This document shows, piece by piece, positions 1 through 8,416 of a stretch of DNA of 64,000 bases. Origin of the DNA: JBBRVW01 sp963784645. Lineage in GTDB: Bacteria; Actinomycetota; Actinomycetes; JACCUZ01. The number at the start of each line of letters is the position of its first letter. The stretch's first letter is position 1. A program made the translations under genes and the position numbers. The notes beneath the pieces are model-generated. The model searched no databases. It was not told the origin of the DNA and saw nothing but the letters and a program-made list of their open reading frames with translations. Where the stretch lies: NCBI GenBank assembly GCA_963784645.1, contig CAWARY010000018.1, positions 209,421 to 273,420 of the forward strand, in the 5' to 3' direction.

Positions 1-1
1 G

Positions 2-892
2 AGCCCCGCGGAACCGGTCCCGCACTGGCCCGGGCACCAGGTCGCGCTGCCGTCCGGCGACCTGCACGTCCGGACCGCCCCGGCCACCGCCGCCGGCGCG
101 GAGCGAGCCGTCCTCGTACACGGGCTCGGGGGCGCGGCGACCAACTGGACCGACGTCATGGCGCTGCTGCGCGACCGCGTCGCGGCGGAGGCCCCGGACC
201 TTCCCGGCTTCGGCTGGTCGCCGCCGCCGGCCGACGACGACTACTCCCTGCGCGGCCACGTGCGGGCCATCACCGAGCTGATCGAGTCCGGCGGCGACGG
301 GCCGGTGCACCTGATGGGCAACTCCCTCGGCGGCACGGTCGCGACCGTCCTCGCCGCGACCCGGCCCGACCTGGTGCGCACGCTCACCCTCGTCTCACCG
401 GCGATGCCGGTGCTGAAGCCCCGGCTCAGCAACGTCCACCTGCCGGCGCTCGCCGTGCCCTGGGCCGGCCAGCAGCTCGCCCGGCGGCTGGGCCGCTACC
501 CCGTCGAGCAGCGGGTGCGCGCCACCCTCGCACTCTGCTGGGCCGACCCGTCCCGGGTGCCCGAGCGCCGGCTGGCGGAGGCCACCGAGGAGGCGGAGCG
601 GCGGGCCCGGCTCGACCACGACGGCGACGCGATGATCCGCTCGCTGCGCAGCCTGATGTCGGCGTACCTCCGGCCGGACCGCTGGCCGCTGTGGCGGCTG
701 GCCGGCCGGGTGCAGGCGCCCACGCTGCTCGTGTACGGGCTCAAGGACCGGCTGGTCGACCCGCGGACCGCTCCCCGGGCAGCCCGCACCTACCCCGGCG
801 CGCGGCTGGTGCTGCTGCCCGACAGCGGTCACGTCTCGCAGATGGAACACCCCGGCGTCGTCGCCCGTGAGGTGCGCCGGCTGCTCGGCTGA
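2..892 (+). CDS. alpha/beta-fold hydrolase, 5' end cut by window
   Basis: The reading frame is open from base 2, so the true start lies upstream of the window. The visible part has the oxyanion-hole motif HGLGG near its start, the nucleophile elbow GNSLGG (serine), an acidic residue in the KDRLVD stretch and the catalytic histidine in DSGHVSQMEHP near the end. This is a complete Ser-Asp-His arrangement of the alpha/beta hydrolase superfamily with a cap region in the middle. No signal peptide can be judged because the N-terminus is missing. The substrate cannot be told from sequence. Confidence 0.85.
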   Translation, partial: SPAEPVPHWPGHQVALPSGDLHVRTAPATAAGAERAVLVHGLGGAATNWTDVMALLRDRVAAEAPDLPGFGWSPPPADDDYSLRGHVRAITELIESGGDGPVHLMGNSLGGTVATVLAATRPDLVRTLTLVSPAMPVLKPRLSNVHLPALAVPWAGQQLARRLGRYPVEQRVRATLALCWADPSRVPERRLAEATEEAERRARLDHDGDAMIRSLRSLMSAYLRPDRWPLWRLAGRVQAPTLLVYGLKDRLVDPRTAPRAARTYPGARLVLLPDSGHVSQMEHPGVVAREVRRLLG

Positions 893-1110
893 CGCGTCGA
901 GAACCCCAGCTCGACGTCGAGGTCAGGCGCCTGACCAGTCGTCGGCAACGGCTCGGCCACCTGCGCGGTGTCGGAAGGGGAGCTGCTCGTCCTCGCCAGT
1001 CGGGCCGGCGGCGCGCCCACGGGGTGTTGCACCACCGCGAGGAGGATGCCGGCGCCACGACGGAGACGTCGGCGTTCGACGTCGGATCCGGCGTCGAGGT
1101 CGGGTTGTCG
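893..1110. other. intergenic region with a 16-bp perfect palindrome
   Basis: This gap lies between two convergent genes. It holds the perfect palindrome GGTCAGGCGCCTGACC at 921-936, which has no loop and so looks more like a protein-binding dyad or the core of a cruciform than a classic terminator. I see no supportable gene in the remainder. Confidence 0.4.
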
Positions 1111-1395
1111 TCACTCGTTGCGGTCGAGCCGCTCGAGCAGGTGCACGGTGACGGTGTCCCCGGCCCGTTTGCCGATCGCCTTTCGCACGCCGGCCTTCAC
1201 GGGCAGCTTGTGCCTTCCGTCACCGAGCGCCATGAACGAGCTGCGGAACTCGTGGCCGTCGACAGTGCCGCGCACCTTCACCAGCCCATGAGTGCCGAAG
1301 TACTCTGCCGACCCGGGCCAGACGACGTACGTCCAACCGCCGGTCGCGGGGCTCTTCTCCAGGGTCGCGTCGAACTCCTCGTCGATGTCGGTCAT
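1111..1395 (-). CDS. DUF1905 domain-containing protein
   Basis: 94-aa protein that fits the DUF1905 family along its whole length: an initial F-x-A-x-L-E segment, a central VKVRGTVDGHEFRSSF strand pair, then GDGRHKLPVKAGVRKAIG and the closing GDTVTVHLLE. These are hallmarks of this small beta-barrel family. Its biochemical role is unknown. A GGAGG ribosome binding site five bases before the ATG supports the start. It has no membrane segment or signal peptide and is probably a single-gene transcript. Confidence 0.85.
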   Translation of the reverse strand: MTDIDEEFDATLEKSPATGGWTYVVWPGSAEYFGTHGLVKVRGTVDGHEFRSSFMALGDGRHKLPVKAGVRKAIGKRAGDTVTVHLLERLDRNE

Positions 1396-1464
1396 GCCTG
1401 CCTCCTCCAGTCCCGTGCCGTCGTGGGCGTCCTCACCCGGGCAGACCCGCGGACGGGGCGGAAG

Positions 1465-1761
1465 TCATCGCCGGCGCCCGTCCAGCCGCAGGGTCCACGG
1501 CTCCACCTCGGTCAGGACGAGGTGGCTGCCGGCCCACGGGTCGCCGGCCAGGACCGACCGGACCTCGTCCGCGGAGGCGGCCTCGACCACCAGGACCACC
1601 CGCAGCTCGTCGACCAGCGGACCGCCGAGCAGGACGGTCCCGTCGTCGACCAGCCGGTCCATGAACGCGGCGTGCTGCTCCCACCCGGACTGCTCCTCCA
1701 GCGCCGCGCCGGGCCGCCAGTCCGGGCCGCTCCTCGTGAGCCGCACGAGGTGGGTCGTCAT
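1465..1761 (-). CDS. YciI-like domain protein
   Basis: 98-aa protein resembling the YciI family of dimeric alpha+beta barrels. It has a conserved histidine in the middle (QHAAFMDRLVDDG), a VLLGGPLVD loop, and the DPWAGSHLVLTEVEPW segment typical of the C-terminal half. YciI proteins are often linked to small-molecule or oxidative chemistry, but few have known substrates. It is on the same strand as the DUF1905 gene, with a 69-base gap, and may share its transcript. Confidence 0.8.
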   Translation of the reverse strand: MTTHLVRLTRSGPDWRPGAALEEQSGWEQHAAFMDRLVDDGTVLLGGPLVDELRVVLVVEAASADEVRSVLAGDPWAGSHLVLTEVEPWTLRLDGRRR

Positions 1762-1821
1762 GCCCGCGTCCTACCACCGGCTGGTGACAGCCGCGCCGGG
1801 CGGCGGGGCAGACTCGCAGTC

Positions 1822-2193
1822 ATGCCGCTCTCCCTGCACCACGTCGTCGTCGACGCCCACGACCTCTCCCGCCTGGCGGCGTTCTGGGCGGAGGCGCTGC
1901 ACTGGCGCGTGCTCTCCACCCGGGAGCGGGAGGTCGTGATCGGCCCGGACGAGACCGCTGACGTGGGGATCTGCTTCATGCCGTCGCCGGATCCGAAGAC
2001 CGTGAAGAACCGGCTGCACCTGGATCTGACGACGTCCGCGGAGGACCAGGAGGCCGAGATCGAGCGGCTGCTCGGCCTGGGCGCCCGGCCGGTCGACGTC
2101 GGGCAGACCGGGGCGGAGTCGTGGACGGTGCTCGCGGACCCGGAGGGCAACGAGTTCTGCGTCGTGCAGCCCAGGACGAGTCTCGTCGGCTGA
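1822..2193 (+). CDS. VOC-superfamily (glyoxalase-like) protein
   Basis: 123-aa protein with two beta-alpha-beta-beta-beta halves. It starts LHHVVVDAHDLSRLAAFWAEAL, as in bleomycin-resistance and glyoxalase-like proteins, has LHLDLTT in the middle, and ends with the signature DPEGNEFCVV, in which the glutamate is usually a metal ligand. Most members of this actinobacterial subgroup have no assigned substrate. It runs divergently from the YciI-like gene; the 60 bases between them must hold both promoters. Confidence 0.85.
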   Translation: MPLSLHHVVVDAHDLSRLAAFWAEALHWRVLSTREREVVIGPDETADVGICFMPSPDPKTVKNRLHLDLTTSAEDQEAEIERLLGLGARPVDVGQTGAESWTVLADPEGNEFCVVQPRTSLVG

Positions 2194-2212
2194 GCGCGAC
2201 CGGTGCCTCCGG

Positions 2213-2905
2213 TCAGGCCGAGGGAGCGGCGAACCAGACGGTGCGCTTCTCCCACACGCCGGGACCGAGGCGCCGCCCGGAACAGACGACGATGGCCAGC
2301 TGTGGCGGGCCCTCCGTGGCGTAGTAGCGCGCCAGGCCGGCCGAGGCGAGCACCTCGACCCGCTCGGTCACCCGGTAGCAGAGCGAGTGCTGGGTGCCCG
2401 AGACGACGATCCGGTCGCCCTGGTGGAGCCCGGCGAGCAGCCGGTTCCCCAGAGCCGTGCCGTCGGGCCAGGTGTGCGCGTTGAGCAGCACGTTGCCGGC
2501 CGGGTCGCCGGGGCTGATGCCCTGGGCCCGGTCCCAGGCGAACACCGTCTTCCCGACACTGGTCAGCGGGGGAGCGCCCGGCACGCCGTCCGCCTCGCGC
2601 GGCGGCGTCACCACCGGCACCTCGCGGGCGACCCCGCGCACGGTGATCGTGCGCGGCCGCAGCGGGCGCGACGGCTGCTCGCAGACAGCGGCTGCCGGCG
2701 TCGGCGTGGTGGACGGCGTCGGGGTAGGGGTCGGGGTCGCGACCGGTACCGACGAGGCCGCTGCTTGCCGGGATACGCCGGGCAGCGGCCGCGCCTCGCC
2801 GGGTCGCAGCAGCCACCAGGTGCCGACGCCGGCCAGCAGCGCCACGGCGACGACACCGGCAGCGGTCCGCCGGGTCGCGTCGGAGGATCGGGACGGGGCT
2901 GGCAC
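2213..2905 (-). CDS. class F-type sortase
   Basis: 230-aa membrane-anchored transpeptidase. A transmembrane segment (about residues 15-34) is followed by a Pro/Thr-rich linker of TP repeats (about 55-72) and a sortase domain. The catalytic histidine is His144 in NVLLNAHTW and the catalytic cysteine is Cys208 in AIVVCSGRR, with a following arginine as third active-site residue. Sortases of this class attach or trim proteins at the actinobacterial cell surface. No LPxTG-type substrate gene is next to it, so it probably acts on proteins encoded elsewhere. The GTG start was chosen because it gives a short cytoplasmic head before the membrane helix. Confidence 0.8.
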   Translation of the reverse strand: MPAPSRSSDATRRTAAGVVAVALLAGVGTWWLLRPGEARPLPGVSRQAAASSVPVATPTPTPTPSTTPTPAAAVCEQPSRPLRPRTITVRGVAREVPVVTPPREADGVPGAPPLTSVGKTVFAWDRAQGISPGDPAGNVLLNAHTWPDGTALGNRLLAGLHQGDRIVVSGTQHSLCYRVTERVEVLASAGLARYYATEGPPQLAIVVCSGRRLGPGVWEKRTVWFAAPSA

Positions 2906-2948
2906 CCCCCGAGCGTAGGCACGAGGGGTGCCGGCGGGGTGCGGTTCG

Positions 2949-3716
2949 TCAGAGCGGCGTGACGTAGGCCCCGCTGATCCCGCCGTCGACGAGGAAGGTC
3001 GAGGCGGTGATGAAGCTGGACTCGTCGCTCGCGAGGAACAGCACCGCGTTGGCGATCTCGGTCGCCTCGGCGAAGCGACCCATTGGGATGTGCACGAGGC
3101 GCCTGGCCGCCCGCTCGGGGTCCTTGGCGAACAGCTCGCGCAGCAGCGGGGTGTCGACCGGGCCGGGACAAAGGGCATTGACCCGGATCCCCTCGCGGGC
3201 GAACTGCACCCCGAGCTCCCGGCTCATCGCGAGCACGCCGCCCTTCGACGCCGTGTAGCTGATCTGCGAGGTGGCCGCACCCATCACCGCGACGAACGAC
3301 GCCGTGTTGATGATCGAGCCTCGGCCCTGGGTCCGCATGTGCGGCAGGACGGCCTTGCAGCACAGGTAGACGCTGGTGAGGTTGACCTCCTGGACGCGGC
3401 GCCACGCGTCGAGCCCGGTCTCCAGGATGGAGTCGTCGTCCGGTGGTGAGATACCCGCGTTGTTGAACGCGATGTCGATGCTGCCGTACGTCTCGAGGGT
3501 GCGGTCGACCATCGCGTCGACCTGCGCGGCGTCGGTGACGTCGCAGCGCACGTAGAGGCCGCCGACCTCGTCCGCCGCCTCTGCGCCACGGTCGTCGTCG
3601 AGGTCGGCGACGACGACCTTGGCGCCCTCCTCGGCGAAGCGCCGAGCTGTCGCGAGCCCGATACCTCCTACCCCACCGGTGACGATCGCCGTGCGGTCCT
3701 GAAGCCGACCTGCCAT
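2949..3716 (-). CDS. SDR-family oxidoreductase (FabG-like)
   Basis: 255-aa classical short-chain dehydrogenase. The nucleotide-binding motif TGGVGGIG lies near residues 13-20, NNAGIS follows in the middle, and the catalytic Ser, Tyr and Lys are in the stretch NTASF...YTASKGG. An acidic residue after the second strand (VVADLDDD) suggests NAD rather than NADP. It sits four bases after the aldehyde dehydrogenase gene on the same strand, so it belongs to the amine-catabolic operon and probably oxidises an alcohol or hydroxy-acid intermediate. The exact substrate is not readable from sequence. Confidence 0.85.
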   Translation of the reverse strand: MAGRLQDRTAIVTGGVGGIGLATARRFAEEGAKVVVADLDDDRGAEAADEVGGLYVRCDVTDAAQVDAMVDRTLETYGSIDIAFNNAGISPPDDDSILETGLDAWRRVQEVNLTSVYLCCKAVLPHMRTQGRGSIINTASFVAVMGAATSQISYTASKGGVLAMSRELGVQFAREGIRVNALCPGPVDTPLLRELFAKDPERAARRLVHIPMGRFAEATEIANAVLFLASDESSFITASTFLVDGGISGAYVTPL

Positions 3717-3720
3717 GTGC

Positions 3721-5094
3721 TCAATCCTCCGTGCTGATGAAGACGTTCTTGACGTCGGTGAACGAGTCGAGGGCATCCGGCCCGAGCTCACGCCCGAGGC
3801 CGGAACGCTTGAAGCCGCCGAACGGTGTGGAGTACCGGACCGACGCGTGGGAGTTGACCGACAAGTTGCCGGACTCGATGCCGCGGGCGACCCGGAGCGC
3901 TCGTCCGACGTCGCGCGTCCAGACCGATCCGGACAGGCCGTACTCCGTGTCGTTAGCCATCCGGACCGCGTCGGCCTCGTCGTCGAAAGGGAGCACCGCG
4001 ACCACCGGGCCGAACACCTCCTCGCGCCAGACCGGGTCCGCCGCGCTTCGCGGCAGCACGACTGTCGGCGGGTACCACCAGCCGGGACCGTCCGGCGAGC
4101 TGCCCCGGAAGGCGACCTCGACCGAGTCGTCGACGTAGGCCGCCACCCGGGCGCGGTGCTCGGCGCTCACCAGCGGCCCCATCTCGGTGTCGTCGAGGCC
4201 GGGTGCACCCACCCGGACTCCGGCGACGGCCGGCTCGAGGAGCTCGAGGAACCGGTCGTGCACGCTGCGCTCGACGAGGATCCGGCTGCGGGCGCAGCAG
4301 TCCTGCCCGGCGTTGTCGAAGACGCCGTAGGGCGCCGTCGCCGCGGCCTTCTCGATGTCGGCGTCGGCGAACACGACGTTCGCACTCTTGCCGCCCAGCT
4401 CCAGGGTCACCCGTTTCACCTGCTCCGCGGCGCGCGCCATGATCCGCGTCCCGACCTCGGTCGAGCCGGTGAACACCACCTTGCGGACCGCGGGGTGCGT
4501 CACGAACCGGTCGCCGACGACCGAGCCCTTGCCGGCCACGACGGTGAGGACGCCGGGAGGCAGGCCGGCGTCCAGGGCGAGCTCGCCGATGCGGACCGCC
4601 GTCATCGGGGTCAGCTCGGCGGGCTTGAGCACCACCGTGTTGCCGGCCGCCAGCGCAGGTGCGAGGCCCCAGCCGGCGATCGGCATCGGGAAGTTCCACG
4701 GCACGATCACGCCGACGACGCCGAGCGGCTCCTTGAAAGTGACGTCGATCCCGCCGGCCACGGGGATCTGACGGCCGAACAGACGCTCCGGCGCGGCCGC
4801 GTAGTACTCCAGGACGTCGCGCAGGTTGCCCGCCTCCCAGCGCGCATTGGAGATGGTGTGCCCCGAGTTGCGGACCTCGAGCCGGGCGAGCTCCTCGTTC
4901 GCCCCGTCGATGGCAGCGGCGAACCTGCGGAGCAGCCGGGCGCGGTCAGCCGGGGCGACGTGTCGCCACGTCTCGAAAGCTGCAGAGGCCCGGCGGATCG
5001 CCTCGTCGGTCTCCTCGACAGTGGCCAGCTCGATCGTGGCCACGAGCTGCTCGGTCGCGGGATCGACGACGTCATGCGTGAGAACGACGGACAC
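3721..5094 (-). CDS. aldehyde dehydrogenase, PuuC-like role inferred
   Basis: 457-aa NAD(P)-dependent aldehyde dehydrogenase. It has the VPWNFPMP strand near residue 131, the cofactor loop FTGSTEVG near 208, the general-base glutamate Glu232 in LELGGKS, and the nucleophile Cys266 in GQDCCARSR. The GTG start lies one base after the stop of the upstream glutamine-synthetase-like gene, so the two are almost certainly translationally coupled. By analogy with the gamma-glutamyl polyamine pathway, it would oxidise a gamma-glutamyl-amino-aldehyde to the acid. That substrate is an inference from context. Confidence 0.85.
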   Translation of the reverse strand: MSVVLTHDVVDPATEQLVATIELATVEETDEAIRRASAAFETWRHVAPADRARLLRRFAAAIDGANEELARLEVRNSGHTISNARWEAGNLRDVLEYYAAAPERLFGRQIPVAGGIDVTFKEPLGVVGVIVPWNFPMPIAGWGLAPALAAGNTVVLKPAELTPMTAVRIGELALDAGLPPGVLTVVAGKGSVVGDRFVTHPAVRKVVFTGSTEVGTRIMARAAEQVKRVTLELGGKSANVVFADADIEKAAATAPYGVFDNAGQDCCARSRILVERSVHDRFLELLEPAVAGVRVGAPGLDDTEMGPLVSAEHRARVAAYVDDSVEVAFRGSSPDGPGWWYPPTVVLPRSAADPVWREEVFGPVVAVLPFDDEADAVRMANDTEYGLSGSVWTRDVGRALRVARGIESGNLSVNSHASVRYSTPFGGFKRSGLGRELGPDALDSFTDVKNVFISTED

Positions 5095-5095
5095 G

Positions 5096-6460
5096 TCACA
5101 TCCTCTCGAAGGAGCGGAAACGCTCCCAGTCGGTGACCGCGGCGTCGAACGCGGCCAGCTCGACGTCGGCGTTGTTGAGATAGTGGTCGACCACCGCGTC
5201 CCCCAGCGCCTCGCGAGCGACGGTCGAGGCGGCGAAGAGGTCTCGTGCCGCGCGCAACGTCGCCGGCACCCTGGGGTGGTCGGACTCGTAGGCGTTGCCG
5301 GTGAATGCGGGTTCCAGGGGCAGCTCCTGCTCGATGCCGCGAAGGCCGCTGGCGAGCATGCCGGCCAGCGCGAGGTAGGGGTTGACGTCACCTCCGGGGA
5401 TGCGATTCTCCAGCCGCAGCCCCGCGCCGTGCCCGACCACGCGCAATGCACAGGTCCGGTTGTCATGGCCCCACGCGGTGGCGGTCGGCGCGAAGCTGCC
5501 GGGCTGGAACCGCTTGTAGGAGTTGACGTTGGGCGCATAGAGCAGTGTCAGCTCGCGCAGCGTCGCCTGAATGCCCGCCAGGAAGTGCTGGAAGAGGGGG
5601 GTGGCGCCCGCACCCTCGTCGAAGACGATCCGGCCGTCGGTGCCGCGCAGGCTCATGTGGATGTGGCAGGAGTTGCCCTCGCGCGCGTCGAACTTGGCCA
5701 TGAAGGTGATCGCTTTGCCGTGCTGTGCGGCGATCTCCTTGGCCCCGTTCTTGTAGACCGAGTGGTGGTCGGCGGTGCGCACCACCTCGTCGTACTTGAA
5801 CGCGATCTCGTGCTGCCCGAGGTTGCACTCACCCTTCGCCGACTCGACCACCAGCCCGGCGCCGTACATGCCGTTGCGGATGTCACGCAGCAGCGGCTCC
5901 ACGCGGCTCGTGCCGAGGAGGGAGTAGTCCACGTTGTACTGGTTCGCGGGCGTCAGGTCGCGATATGCGTGCGACCAGGCGTGCTCGTAGGTGTCGTTGA
6001 ACAGGATGAACTCGAGCTCGGTCCCCGCCAGGGCGGTGAACCCCATGGCGGCCGCCCGATCGGCCTGCGTGCGCAGGATCTGCCGGGGGCTCTCCACGAC
6101 GGGGGAGTGGACGTCGTCCAGCCAGCCGAGGTCGGCGATCACCATTGCGGTGCCCGGGAGCCACGGCACCGCGTGCAGCGTGTCGAAGTCCGGAGTCATC
6201 TCCATGTCGCCGTAGCCGCGCTCCCAGGAACTGATGGCGTAGCCCTCGACGGTGTTCATGTCGATGTCGACGGCGAGCAGGTAGTTGCAGCTCTCCGTGC
6301 CGTGCTCGAGCACGCTGTCGAGGAAGAACTGGGCGTGGATCCGCTTCCCCTGCAGGCGGCCCTGCATGTCGGGGAAGGCGACCACGACGGTGTCGATGTC
6401 GCCGTCGCGCACCTGCACGCGCAGCTGCTCGATGGTCAGGGCCGGGTCGTGCTGGGTCAT
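5096..6460 (-). CDS. glutamine synthetase-like gamma-glutamyl-amine ligase
   Basis: 454-aa member of the glutamine synthetase fold. Metal and ATP residues are present: Glu148 and Glu150 (GTELEF), Glu211 and Glu218 (GECNLGQHEI), His266/His268 (CHIHMS), an arginine in WGHDNRT, and ENRIPGGDVNPYLA near 351-364. It lacks the adenylylation-site tyrosine motif of housekeeping GlnA and departs from GlnA around the ammonia pocket, as in PuuA and Streptomyces GlnA3/GlnA4, which join glutamate to polyamines or ethanolamine. With an aldehyde dehydrogenase and a permease alongside, an amine is the likely co-substrate; which one cannot be decided here. Confidence 0.85.
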   Translation of the reverse strand: MTQHDPALTIEQLRVQVRDGDIDTVVVAFPDMQGRLQGKRIHAQFFLDSVLEHGTESCNYLLAVDIDMNTVEGYAISSWERGYGDMEMTPDFDTLHAVPWLPGTAMVIADLGWLDDVHSPVVESPRQILRTQADRAAAMGFTALAGTELEFILFNDTYEHAWSHAYRDLTPANQYNVDYSLLGTSRVEPLLRDIRNGMYGAGLVVESAKGECNLGQHEIAFKYDEVVRTADHHSVYKNGAKEIAAQHGKAITFMAKFDAREGNSCHIHMSLRGTDGRIVFDEGAGATPLFQHFLAGIQATLRELTLLYAPNVNSYKRFQPGSFAPTATAWGHDNRTCALRVVGHGAGLRLENRIPGGDVNPYLALAGMLASGLRGIEQELPLEPAFTGNAYESDHPRVPATLRAARDLFAASTVAREALGDAVVDHYLNNADVELAAFDAAVTDWERFRSFERM

Positions 6461-6537
6461 GGCGGTCCTCTGTTTCCCGGAGGGGTCGACCGGACACTAC
6501 TGACCCTGTGCCAGTCACGGCAGGTGTCCCGGCTTCA

Positions 6538-6547
6538 GGTCTAGACC
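6538..6547. promoter_or_regulatory. GGTCTAGACC palindrome, likely GntR/HutC operator
   Basis: A perfect 10-bp palindrome in the 258-bp divergent region between the glutamine-synthetase-like gene and the permease gene. The same 10 bases followed by the same GAA occur at 9402-9411 in the other divergent promoter of this locus. GGTCTAGACC is the core of known sites for HutC-subfamily GntR regulators such as DasR, and a regulator of that type is encoded at 11979-12782. Confidence 0.7.
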
Positions 6548-6718
6548 GAATCCCGAGGGTGCAGTAGCGTCCGGCCGCGAGCCGACGGCCCAACACGCCG
6601 ACGATCAGCACGAGCCGAACTGCTGCGGACGACCTCCGCGCGGGTGTAGACACGGCCCGTCACGCAAGTGCAGCGCAGTGTCCGCTGCGGGGGCGGACCT
6701 CTTACCAGGAGGATGTCG

Positions 6719-8335
6719 GTGGCAGATGTGACGGAGATGAGCGAGGACGAACGACGCCTCGCCGAGCTGGGATACAAGCAGGAGCTGCATCGCTCCTGGT
6801 CCGGTTTCTCCAACTTCGCGATCTCGTTCTCGATCATCTCGATCCTGGCCGGGTGCTTCACCACGTTCTTCCAGGCGTGGAACAACGGCGGTCCGGTCGC
6901 CATCTCGTGGGGCTGGCCGATCATCTCGGTGTTCATCCTGATGATCGGGTTCTGCATGTCAGAGCTCGTCTCCGCCTATCCCACGTCGGGCGGCATCTAC
7001 TGGTGGGCCAGCAAGCTCGGCGGCGTCAAGGCCGGCTACTACACGGGCTGGCTCAACCTGATCGGGCTGCTCGCGATCGTCGCCTCGGTCGCCTACGGCT
7101 GCGCGGCGTTCTTCGACCTGGCCTTCTCGTTCTTCAGCAAGGACTGGGCCGACGGGTACTCGCTCCAGCGGGTCTTCTGGATGTTCCTCGTCGTACTGGT
7201 CGTCATCTCAGCCCTGAACATCTTCAGCAGCCATCTGCTCGCCGTGATCAACAACATCTCGGTGTGGTGGCACGTGGCCGGCGCCTCTGCCGTCATCCTG
7301 ATCCTCATCCTCGTGCCGGACCACCACCAGAGCATCTCCTACGTGTTCACCGAGCGGGTGAACAACACGGGTGGTCTCTTCGGCGGGGAGAACAACGGTG
7401 CCGGCTTCTGGTTCTACGTCATGCCGCTCGGCTTCCTGCTCACCCAGTACACGATCACCGGGTACGACGCCTCGGCGCACCTCAGTGAGGAGACCCACTC
7501 GGCTGCGGACTCTGCGGCCAAGGGCATCTGGCAGTCGATCTTCTACTCGGCCATCGGTGGCTGGCTGCTGCTGCTCGCGTTCGTCTTCGCCGTGCAGGAC
7601 GGGGAAGGTGTCTCGGCGGGGGGTGGCGGTGTGGCCGTCATCTTCGACCAGGCCCTCGGCTCGAAGTGGGGCGGTCTGGTGCTCCTCATCGCGGCCAGCG
7701 GGCAGCTCTACTGCTCGACCGCCTGCCTCACCTCCACCACTCGCATGTTGTTCGCCTTCAGCCGCGACGGCGCGGTGCCCGGGGCCAAGTACTGGGCGAA
7801 GCTGAACTCCAAGCGGGTCCCGGTCCACGGCGTGGTCGCCTGCGCCGTCGTGGCGGTGATCCTCACGCTTCCCGCCCTCATCGAGATCAACATCGGGACG
7901 GCGAAGGAGCCCATCATCGTCAACTACGCCTTTGCGGCGGTGGTGTCGATCGGCGTCATCGGCCTCTACCTCGCCTTCGCCATCCCGATCTGGCTGCGCT
8001 GGCGGGCCGGCGACTCGTTCCAGCAGGGCTCGTGGAACCTCGGAAACAAGTGGCGGTGGATGGCGCCGCTGGCCGTCGGCGAGATCGTGGTGACGTCCGT
8101 CTACTTCATCCTGCCCTTCACGCCGGCCGGGGCACCAGGCTTCATGCGCGGCATGTTGGGTGCGCCAGGCACCGACGAGGTGCCGTTCTCGTGGAAGTTC
8201 GTCAACTACACGCCCATCGTCACCGGGGCGGCGCTGCTCCTCCTGTGGATCGCCTGGCACCTGTCAGTGAAGAAGTGGTTCACCGGCCCCAAGCACACGA
8301 TCGACCAGGCAGTCGTCGACGCCTTCGGCGACTAG
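6719..8335 (+). CDS. APC-superfamily amine/amino-acid permease
   Basis: 538-aa integral membrane protein with about 12 hydrophobic helices. The N-terminal part (GYKQELHRSWSGFSNFA, then the SELVSAYPTSGG helix with a GGIYWW motif) is typical of the amino acid-polyamine-organocation family and close to GABA/choline/ethanolamine-type permeases. The GTG start at 6719 is preferred because a perfect AGGAGG lies at 6707-6712; the ATG at 6713 would touch that site directly. It is divergent from the ligase-dehydrogenase operon and shares its operator, so it probably imports the amine they degrade. Confidence 0.88.
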   Translation: MADVTEMSEDERRLAELGYKQELHRSWSGFSNFAISFSIISILAGCFTTFFQAWNNGGPVAISWGWPIISVFILMIGFCMSELVSAYPTSGGIYWWASKLGGVKAGYYTGWLNLIGLLAIVASVAYGCAAFFDLAFSFFSKDWADGYSLQRVFWMFLVVLVVISALNIFSSHLLAVINNISVWWHVAGASAVILILILVPDHHQSISYVFTERVNNTGGLFGGENNGAGFWFYVMPLGFLLTQYTITGYDASAHLSEETHSAADSAAKGIWQSIFYSAIGGWLLLLAFVFAVQDGEGVSAGGGGVAVIFDQALGSKWGGLVLLIAASGQLYCSTACLTSTTRMLFAFSRDGAVPGAKYWAKLNSKRVPVHGVVACAVVAVILTLPALIEINIGTAKEPIIVNYAFAAVVSIGVIGLYLAFAIPIWLRWRAGDSFQQGSWNLGNKWRWMAPLAVGEIVVTSVYFILPFTPAGAPGFMRGMLGAPGTDEVPFSWKFVNYTPIVTGAALLLLWIAWHLSVKKWFTGPKHTIDQAVVDAFGD

Positions 8336-8360
8336 CCCCACCCGATCGGCAGGTTGTCTG

Positions 8361-8390
8361 CCGCAGGCGCCGGTTCACCTGCGCCTGCGG
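8361..8390. terminator. hairpin terminator between convergent genes
   Basis: Perfect 10-bp stem CCGCAGGCGC/GCGCCTGCGG with a 10-base loop, placed between the ends of the permease and the phosphotransferase genes. There is no long T run, which is common for actinobacterial terminators. The symmetric stem could serve both strands. Confidence 0.7.
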
Positions 8391-8416
8391 TTGACACGTG
8401 GCGGTGGCGTCACGGG

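Noticed and set aside
6713..8335. ATG at 6713 as permease start
   Set aside because: The AGGAGG site abuts this ATG directly, whereas the GTG at 6719 has a six-base spacer.
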